Assembly (NCBI RefSeq): GCF_023954305.1
Contig: NZ_JAMLIG010000004.1
Location: 1-64,000, forward strand
Source: Mesorhizobium sp.
GTDB lineage: Bacteria > Pseudomonadota > Alphaproteobacteria > Rhizobiales > Rhizobiaceae
Length of the DNA: 64,000 nucleotides
Reading direction: 5' to 3'
Shown: positions 58,252 to 64,000 of the stretch, one piece after another
Layout of the letters: each line of letters starts with the position of its first letter
Numbering within the stretch: position 1 is the first letter of the stretch
The notes under the pieces: model-generated
What the model was told of the DNA's origin: nothing
The model's database searches: none
What the model saw: only the letters and a program-made list of their open reading frames with translations
Program-made: the position numbers and the translations under genes

Positions 58252-59025
58252 ATGCCCCCACGCATCATCGACCTGTCCGTGACGTTGACCGCTGGAATGC
58301 GTTCCGACCCGCCCGGCCTCGAACCACAGATCGACTATGTCGACCACGACGCCGGAGCGCGCGAGCTCGAGCGAATTTTCGGCTTTCCAGCCGACAAGAT
58401 GCTCGATGGCAAGGGCGCGGCGATCGAGAACTGCCGCATCTCCACCCACAACGGCACGCACATGGACGCGCCCTGGCACTACCATCCGACCATGGATGGC
58501 GGGAAGCCGGCGATCACCATCGACCAGGTGCCGCTCGAGTGGTGCATGGGACCGGGCGTCAAGCTCGACTTCCGCGACAGGCCTGACGGGTATGTCTGCA
58601 CCGCCGCCGACGTCGAAGCCGAACTCGCCCGCATCGGCCACGACCTCGCCCCAGGCGACATCGTCCTGGTCAACACGCGCGCGGGTTCTCGCTATGGGCA
58701 CGACGACTACGTCTCGGCCGGCTGCGGCATGGGCCGTGAGGCGACCCTGTGGCTCACCTCGCGCGGCATGCGGCTGTGCGGGACCGACGCCTGGAGCTGG
58801 GACGCGCCGCTGCTGTCGCAGATGCAGCGCGTCCGCGAGACCGGCGACTTCTCGCTGTTCTGGGAGGGCCACAAGGCGGGTGCCGTCGCCGGCTACTGCC
58901 AGATGGAGAAATTGTGCAATCTGGAACAGCTGCCGGCGACGGGCTTCCAGGTGATCGCCTTCCCGGTGAAGGTGGACCGGGGCTCCGCCGGGTGGTGCCG
59001 GCCGGTGGCCATCATCGCGGCCTGA
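58252..59025 (+). CDS. Cyclase family protein (kynurenine formamidase-like fold)
   Basis: The 257-residue metal hydrolase has the family signature RISTHNGTHMDAPWHYHPTM at about residues 60-80, which supplies zinc/manganese ligands. Later DIVLVNTRAGSRYGHDDYVS and AWSWDAPLL segments follow. The fold includes arylformamidase, isatin hydrolase and cyclic-acid hydrolases; kynurenine cannot be assumed. I use the ATG at 58252 because IIDLSVTLTAGM should be near the N-terminus. It is first in an operon with an FAH-type enzyme and a TRAP permease. Confidence 0.85.
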   Translation: MPPRIIDLSVTLTAGMRSDPPGLEPQIDYVDHDAGARELERIFGFPADKMLDGKGAAIENCRISTHNGTHMDAPWHYHPTMDGGKPAITIDQVPLEWCMGPGVKLDFRDRPDGYVCTAADVEAELARIGHDLAPGDIVLVNTRAGSRYGHDDYVSAGCGMGREATLWLTSRGMRLCGTDAWSWDAPLLSQMQRVRETGDFSLFWEGHKAGAVAGYCQMEKLCNLEQLPATGFQVIAFPVKVDRGSAGWCRPVAIIAA

Positions 59026-59050
59026 CGCACAGCGGGCCAGGGAGGAATTG

Positions 59051-60028
59051 ATGCGATTTTCGACGCTGCCGAACGGCGGACCCGACGGGCGACTGCATCT
59101 GGTGTCGAGGGACAACCGGCGCGCGGTGCCGGCCATTGCCGCGCCCACCCTGCAGGCGGCGCTCGAGCGGTGGGTTGAGACGGAGCCGCTGCTGGAAGCG
59201 GAGTATGTGGCGTTGAACGCCGGTCCGGTTGCCGGCGAGATCGCTTTCGATCCAACGGCCGCCCTCGCCCCGCTGCCGCGCGCCTGGCAATGGCTCGACG
59301 GCTCCGCCTATGACAGCCACGGCGATCTGATGACGAAACTGTTCGGCTTCGACGCCAAGCAGGGCGACCGCGACTTCATCCTGATGTACCAGGGAATTTC
59401 CGACCGCTTCCTCTCCGCCACCGAAACCGCCCTCTTCCCGTCCGAGGAAGACGGCATCGATTTCGAGGGAGAGTTCGGCGTCATCACGGATGCCGTGGCG
59501 ATGGGCGTCACGCCCGAGGAAGGCGCGGCGCACATCCGTCTCGTCGTCCAGATCAACGACTGGAGCCTGCGTCGTATGGCGTCGAAGGAGATGCAGTCGG
59601 GCTTCGGCGTCCTGTCGTGCAAGCCTCGCTCGTCGATGGCACCGGTCGCGGTGACGCCGGACGAACTCGGGTCTGCCTGGCGCAACTCCCAGGTCGATCT
59701 GCCGCTCGAGGTCGACTTCCGGGGCGAGCGCTTCGGCGCTGCCGGCGGCTATGCGATGTCGGCGGGCTTCGACCGGCTCGTCGCCCGCGCCGCCTATTCC
59801 CGGACGCTCGTCGCCGGAACCGTGATCGGCTCGGGCACCGTGTCCAACGCGAATTTCCGCGAGGTCGGCTCGTCTTGCATTGCCGAGCGGAGGGGCATCG
59901 AGACGATGGACGAAGGAAGGCCGAAAACCCCGTTCATGCGCTTCGGCGAGCGGGTCCGGATGGAGGCGCGGATGCAGGACGGTTCGCCGCTCTTCGGAGC
60001 GATCGATCAGGCGGTAACGCGGGCATGA
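59051..60028 (+). CDS. Fumarylacetoacetate hydrolase family protein
   Basis: The 325-residue enzyme has an N-terminal cap domain and the FAH core. Metal-binding acidic residues are in EEDGIDFEGEFGVITDAVAM. SGFGVLSCKPRSSMAPVAVT and TVIGSGTVSNANF are also family-like. It hydrolyses or decarboxylates a keto-acid in other members. The ATG follows GGAGGAATTG. It sits 25 bases after the cyclase and its stop overlaps the TRAP permease start. Confidence 0.88.
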   Translation: MRFSTLPNGGPDGRLHLVSRDNRRAVPAIAAPTLQAALERWVETEPLLEAEYVALNAGPVAGEIAFDPTAALAPLPRAWQWLDGSAYDSHGDLMTKLFGFDAKQGDRDFILMYQGISDRFLSATETALFPSEEDGIDFEGEFGVITDAVAMGVTPEEGAAHIRLVVQINDWSLRRMASKEMQSGFGVLSCKPRSSMAPVAVTPDELGSAWRNSQVDLPLEVDFRGERFGAAGGYAMSAGFDRLVARAAYSRTLVAGTVIGSGTVSNANFREVGSSCIAERRGIETMDEGRPKTPFMRFGERVRMEARMQDGSPLFGAIDQAVTRA

Positions 60029-61968
60029 CCGCGGCGCAGGCAGCCAGGGGCGACGCGGGTGCCGCGCTGCGCCGAGCCACCCCCGCCGAGCGCATCAGCG
60101 CCCTCGTCTCGGTACTGGCGGTGCTTGGCATGCTCGCCGGTGCGGTGGTGGTGGTCGCCGACGTGCTGATGCGCTGGCTGGCGCAATCGCCTGTCGTCGC
60201 CCTCAACGAGGTGATGAGCCAGGTCTTCGCCATGGCGGTCGCCGCCACCCTGCCTGCCGGCGCGGCGCGGCGCGTCAATCTGCGCGTCGACCTGCTCGGC
60301 CCGCTGATGAGCGCCCGCCTCACCGCCTGGCTCACCGTCGCCGGCTCGGCGCTGATGGCGCTCTTCTTCGCGCTGTTGGCCTGGAAGATTTGGGGATCTG
60401 CGATCAAGTTCCACGACCAGGGGCGCGCAACGCTGCTCCTCGCCTGGCCGATCGCGCCGACCTACTTCTTCGTCGCCGCCGCGATGGCGGCTGCGACGAT
60501 CGCCCAGATCGCCAATGTCGTCGAGGACGTACGCGCCCTCCCCGCCGCTCATGCCTCCGACCGCACGCATCCAGGCGCGATCCTGATGATCGCCGCACTC
60601 GTTCTGACCGCGCTCGGCGGCCTCCTGTGGGGGGTCCTGAACTTCGCCGGCATGTCGGATTTCGCCGCATCGCGCCCGGCCCTGTTCGTCGGTCTCGCCT
60701 TCGCCGTCCTGTGGCTCGGCGTGCTGGCGCAGCTGCAGCTTGCTGCCGTCTCGGCGCTGCTTGGCCTTGCCGGCACTGCCCTCTTCATCGGACCTGGCGC
60801 CGCCGGCAACGTGCTGGCCACCGACGCGATGGAGTTCTTGACCAACGCCCAGGTCGCCACCCTGCCGCTGTTCCTGATGATGGGCAGCTTCGCGGTCGCA
60901 GCCGGCATATCCAGCGACATCTACCGCCTCGCCAACGCGCTGCTCGGCCGGGTCAAGGGAGGGCTCGCCTACGCCACCGTGGCCGGCTGCGCCGGCTTCG
61001 GCGCGGTCTCCGGCTCGTCCGTGGCCACGGCGGCCACCTTCGGGCGCATCGCGCTGCCGGAGATGAAACGGCATTCCTACGCGCCCCGGCTGTCGAGCGG
61101 CGTCGTCGCCGCCGGCGGCACACTCGGCGCGCTGGTGCCGCCGTCGGGCGCGATCATCCTCTTCGCGCTGCTCACCGAGCAGTCGATCGCCATCCTCTTC
61201 GTCGCCGCCATGGGCCCGGCCTTGCTCGCGATCCTGCTCTACTTCTTCACGATCTTCGTCGTGCTGCGGCTGTCGCCCGACGCGGCCCCCGTGCCGGAGG
61301 CCGCCGCCGAGCCGCTGTTGCCGGCGTTGCGCAGCGCCCTGCCGGTCGGTCTTCTGTTCGGCACGGTCATCGGCGGGCTCTACGGCGGCGTTTTCACCGT
61401 GACAGAGAGTGCGGCGGTCGGCGCCGTCGGCGCCTTCCTGCTCGCGCTATTGCGCGGCAAGCTGAACCGCGCCCGGTTCCTCGAGGTGATGTCGGAGACC
61501 ACGGCGACCACCGCGCTGATCTATGGTCTGATCTTCGGCGCGCTGATCTTCTCCTTCTTCGTCAACATGGGGCAGTCGACCGAACTGGTGACCGGCTGGA
61601 TCGCCGGGCTCGAGGCGCGCCCCATCCTGATCCTGATCGCCCTGCTCGTCTTCTATCTGCTGCTCGGCGCGGTCATGGACAGCTACGCCGTCATGGTCAT
61701 CACCGTGCCGGTGGTCACACCTATCGTCATCGGCCTCGGCTACGACGTCTATTTCTGGGGCGTTCTGATGCTGGTGATCACGGAACTGGGGCTGATCACC
61801 CCGCCCTTCGGCATCAACCTGTTCGTGATCAAGAGCCTGCAGCCGGACGTGCCGCTCGGAAGCGTCATGCGCGGCGTGCTGCCCTTCATCGTCGCGGACC
61901 TGGTCAAGATCGTGCTGCTGGTCGCCTTCCCGGTGATCGCGCTCTGGCTGCCCTCGACGATGAACTGA
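60025..61968 (+). CDS. TRAP transporter, fused DctQ-DctM permease
   Basis: The 647-residue membrane protein joins a four-helix small subunit (about residues 25-165) to a large DctM subunit (about residues 210-647). The first part has DVLMRWLAQSPVVALNEVMS. The DctM part has ATLPLFLMMGSFAVAAGISS, GFGAVSGSSVATAATFGRIA and the LGALVPPSGAIILFALLTEQ loop. TRAP systems use sodium gradients to import organic acids. No DctP binding protein gene is adjacent in this window. Confidence 0.93.
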   Translation: MTAAQAARGDAGAALRRATPAERISALVSVLAVLGMLAGAVVVVADVLMRWLAQSPVVALNEVMSQVFAMAVAATLPAGAARRVNLRVDLLGPLMSARLTAWLTVAGSALMALFFALLAWKIWGSAIKFHDQGRATLLLAWPIAPTYFFVAAAMAAATIAQIANVVEDVRALPAAHASDRTHPGAILMIAALVLTALGGLLWGVLNFAGMSDFAASRPALFVGLAFAVLWLGVLAQLQLAAVSALLGLAGTALFIGPGAAGNVLATDAMEFLTNAQVATLPLFLMMGSFAVAAGISSDIYRLANALLGRVKGGLAYATVAGCAGFGAVSGSSVATAATFGRIALPEMKRHSYAPRLSSGVVAAGGTLGALVPPSGAIILFALLTEQSIAILFVAAMGPALLAILLYFFTIFVVLRLSPDAAPVPEAAAEPLLPALRSALPVGLLFGTVIGGLYGGVFTVTESAAVGAVGAFLLALLRGKLNRARFLEVMSETTATTALIYGLIFGALIFSFFVNMGQSTELVTGWIAGLEARPILILIALLVFYLLLGAVMDSYAVMVITVPVVTPIVIGLGYDVYFWGVLMLVITELGLITPPFGINLFVIKSLQPDVPLGSVMRGVLPFIVADLVKIVLLVAFPVIALWLPSTMN

Positions 61969-61978
61969 GAGGGCTTTC

Positions 61979-64000
61979 CTATCGAAGCTCCGCCCTGATC
62001 CTGAACGGATTGGCCGAACGCTGGTCGCTGTTGCCGTCTGCGACCTCGAGCCGGTAGGTGCCGGCCTTGGCGATGGGCAGCCTCGCCTCGGTGACGCCGC
62101 CTGGGCGGGGCGGGCCGATCCATTGGCCGGCATTGCCGTCGGTGTCCCAGAGGCGGACGAAGATGTCGAGGACGGGATCGACCTCGTCGACGACCACCGA
62201 CAGCTCGCCCGCGGCGGCCGCTTCAACGGCGAACCAGTCGACATCGCCGCGCGGCAGGATATAGGCCTTGTGGGCCTCGCCTGAACGGAGGGGCTTGGCC
62301 GCGCCGTAGCTGTCATTGGGCTCGAGCGGATCGTCGGTCGGTGTCAGTCGCGTGCGCAGCACCGCGTGGTGGATGGAACGTTCGTCGCTGTATCCGTCCG
62401 AGACCTCGATGAAATAGCTGCCCGCCCGAGGCAGATCGGCGACGCCCTCGGTCAGTCCGCCCTTCCGGTAGGGCGCCACCCAGTCGTGCAGCAATTGCCG
62501 GTCGGCGCTCCAGACCCGGTAGTGAAGGTCGAGGTTGTCCGGCCCTTCGTCGATTTCGACCCTCAGTTCGCCCGACGTCGGCGCTTCGACGCGGAACCAG
62601 TCGACGTCGCCCCGCGGCAGGATGTTGAACAGGATCTCGCCGCCCGGCGTCAGCTGCGCGGCGCTCGCCATGCCGTTGTTCGGCTCGTACTGGTCCGGTT
62701 GCGGAGTGAACACGGTTGCAAGCTCGAACAGGTCCGAGCTCCCCTGGTCGGAATAGCCGTCGGCGACCTCGATGAAATAGCGCCCCGGCGCCGGCAGGTC
62801 GGCAAAAGTCTCGACGTCGCCGCCGGCCCGCAAGGGGCCGGTCCAGTCCTTCACCAGATCCTTGTTGGCGTTCCAGACACGCAGCTGGATGTCGAGATTC
62901 TGGGGCGATCCGCTGGCCACGAGCTTGAGTTCGCCGGGATGGTCGACATCGAGGCTCAGCCAGTCGGTGTCGCCGCGGGGGAAGATGGCGATGCGGTCGC
63001 GTCCCGTGGCGGCACGGTGAGCCGCCAGGCCGAACGCGTTGTTCGGCTCGATCGCGTCGCCGACCGGCTTGAAGGCGAACGCGAGGTCGAAGGTCTGGGT
63101 ACTCGCCTGGTCGCTATAGGAATCCGCCATCTCGACGGCATAAATGCCGGGCTCCGGCAGTTCCGCCTCGAGAACGGTCTCGCCGCCCGGCCGCGGCGGC
63201 ACCTGCCAGTCCTTCACGATGGCGCCGTCGAGCGTCCACAGCCTGATCGCGACGTCGAGATTCTCCGGCACGGCGGAAGCGCGGATCGACAGCAGGCCGG
63301 GCTCCGCGACCCACAGCTTGAACCAGTCCGCGTCGCCGCGCGGCCAGATCGCCGGACGGAACTGCGCGGTCGTCGGCACCGCCGCCGCGCGGCCGATCGT
63401 GCCGTTCGGCTCGTACGGATCGCTGGCGGCGGCGAAGCGGGCCTTGAGCACGAACGGCTCCGGCGACGAGGCGTCGTTGTAGGCATCGGCGAGTTCGACG
63501 AAATAGGTTCCCGGCGTCGGCAGCGGATAGCGGCCGGCGAGCGCGCCGCCAGGGCGCGGCGCCACCTGCCAGTCGGCGACCACCTGCTTGTCGGCATTCC
63601 AGACCCGCGCGGCCAGATCCAGCGCGGCGGGGGCCGGATCGACATCGAGGCTGAGTTCCCCTGCGAGCGGCACGGCGAAAGAGAACCAGTCCGCGTCGCC
63701 GTTCTGGGAAATCGTCACAGACGCGTCGGCTGCCAGCGGGATCGGCTGCGCCTGGCCGAAATTGTCGTTGGCAGCCGCCTCGGCCACTGCCACCGCGGCC
63801 GCCGGCTGCCAGTCGGGCGCCGCCGCGACCGCCACGTCGTCCGCCCAGGCTGGCTTGTGCAGCACCCGGTCGCCGAAGAAATTTCCCGGGCGGGCCGATC
63901 GCTCGGCACCGTTCCCGGCGGCGGCCGCCGAGGCGACCTCGACCGCAGGCTCCGGCTTTCGCGTCCGCTCCGCCGCGGCGACCTTGGCCAGAAGTTCCGA
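61979..64000 (-). CDS. Large repeat protein with five PPC-like beta domains (5' end off the right edge)
   Basis: The frame is open from its TAG-side end at 61979 to the window edge, 674 codons, so the N-terminus and any signal peptide are missing. Five repeats of about 120 residues follow one another. Each has a DWF/DWL core after PRGD or NGD (complement near 62231, 62594, 62953, 63314 and 63683), an LDxxxRxWN/D segment, a DWxxPxRxGG turn and a GxYxIEVxDxYSD hairpin. They look like bacterial pre-peptidase C-terminal (PPC) modules. No catalytic domain is in the visible part. An Ala/Glu-rich linker precedes them. Confidence 0.8.
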   Translation of the reverse strand, partial: SELLAKVAAAERTRKPEPAVEVASAAAAGNGAERSARPGNFFGDRVLHKPAWADDVAVAAAPDWQPAAAVAVAEAAANDNFGQAQPIPLAADASVTISQNGDADWFSFAVPLAGELSLDVDPAPAALDLAARVWNADKQVVADWQVAPRPGGALAGRYPLPTPGTYFVELADAYNDASSPEPFVLKARFAAASDPYEPNGTIGRAAAVPTTAQFRPAIWPRGDADWFKLWVAEPGLLSIRASAVPENLDVAIRLWTLDGAIVKDWQVPPRPGGETVLEAELPEPGIYAVEMADSYSDQASTQTFDLAFAFKPVGDAIEPNNAFGLAAHRAATGRDRIAIFPRGDTDWLSLDVDHPGELKLVASGSPQNLDIQLRVWNANKDLVKDWTGPLRAGGDVETFADLPAPGRYFIEVADGYSDQGSSDLFELATVFTPQPDQYEPNNGMASAAQLTPGGEILFNILPRGDVDWFRVEAPTSGELRVEIDEGPDNLDLHYRVWSADRQLLHDWVAPYRKGGLTEGVADLPRAGSYFIEVSDGYSDERSIHHAVLRTRLTPTDDPLEPNDSYGAAKPLRSGEAHKAYILPRGDVDWFAVEAAAAGELSVVVDEVDPVLDIFVRLWDTDGNAGQWIGPPRPGGVTEARLPIAKAGTYRLEVADGNSDQRSANPFRIRAELR

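Overview
The window is a GC-rich chromosomal segment of an alphaproteobacterium. It most likely belongs to the Hyphomicrobiales (Rhizobiales), perhaps the Phyllobacteriaceae/Mesorhizobium neighbourhood. This rests on the tuf-trnW-secE-nusG-rplKAJL-rpoBC order, the ribosomal protein sequences, a MipZ division-site ATPase, and small families typical of the order (DUF1489, DUF6105, DUF599). No prophage, transposon or CRISPR array is visible. Most of the segment is core genome with short accessory stretches.

Positions 1-11.6 kb (minus strand) hold the transcription/translation cluster: tuf with its own terminator, then tRNA-Trp, secE, nusG, rplK, rplA, a long L10-type leader, rplJ (GTG start), rplL, rpoB and the first 684 codons of rpoC. 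From 11.8 to 18.4 kb come a D-Ala-D-Ala carboxypeptidase with a SPOR tail, a membrane J-domain-like protein without HPD, mipZ, DUF1489, L-serine dehydratase, DUF599 and two very small membrane proteins. From 18.4 to 25.5 kb are a YdcF-like protein, gatA and gatC (gatB not present here), a UPF0173 hydrolase, ruvX, DUF6105, a membrane protein and an AidB-type acyl-CoA dehydrogenase.

From 25.6 to 37.8 kb there are two forward gene trains. The first is pyrB, a pseudo-dihydroorotase, plsY and dprA, all joined by 4-base overlaps. The second is topA, rnr, DUF983, a Nudix hydrolase, an MFS transporter and rpmG, with a recognisable rpmG promoter and terminator. From 37.9 to 45.1 kb are a PPOX flavoprotein, a HigBA toxin-antitoxin pair coupled to a 53-codon frame and DUF971, moaA, two small secreted proteins (one behind a hairpin that looks like both a terminator and a Shine-Dalgarno mask), two exporters, mobA and mobB. 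Molybdenum cofactor steps are therefore concentrated here.

From 45.2 to 57.9 kb lie a polar amino-acid ABC importer lacking its ATPase, a beta-hydroxyacid dehydrogenase, an AlkD-like protein, DUF3299, an Lrp/AsnC regulator, a probable Fe-S uracil-DNA glycosylase, a GST, a membrane-anchored nuclease, a membrane histidine kinase, cobT, DUF1289, a retropepsin-like protease, a TauE/SafE transporter and dusA. From 58 to 64 kb there is a small catabolic operon (cyclase, FAH-family hydrolase, fused TRAP permease) behind an inverted-repeat operator candidate, and the 3' part of a large five-repeat protein that runs off the right edge.

All assignments come from reading the sequence and translations. 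No database search, folding or alignment program was run.
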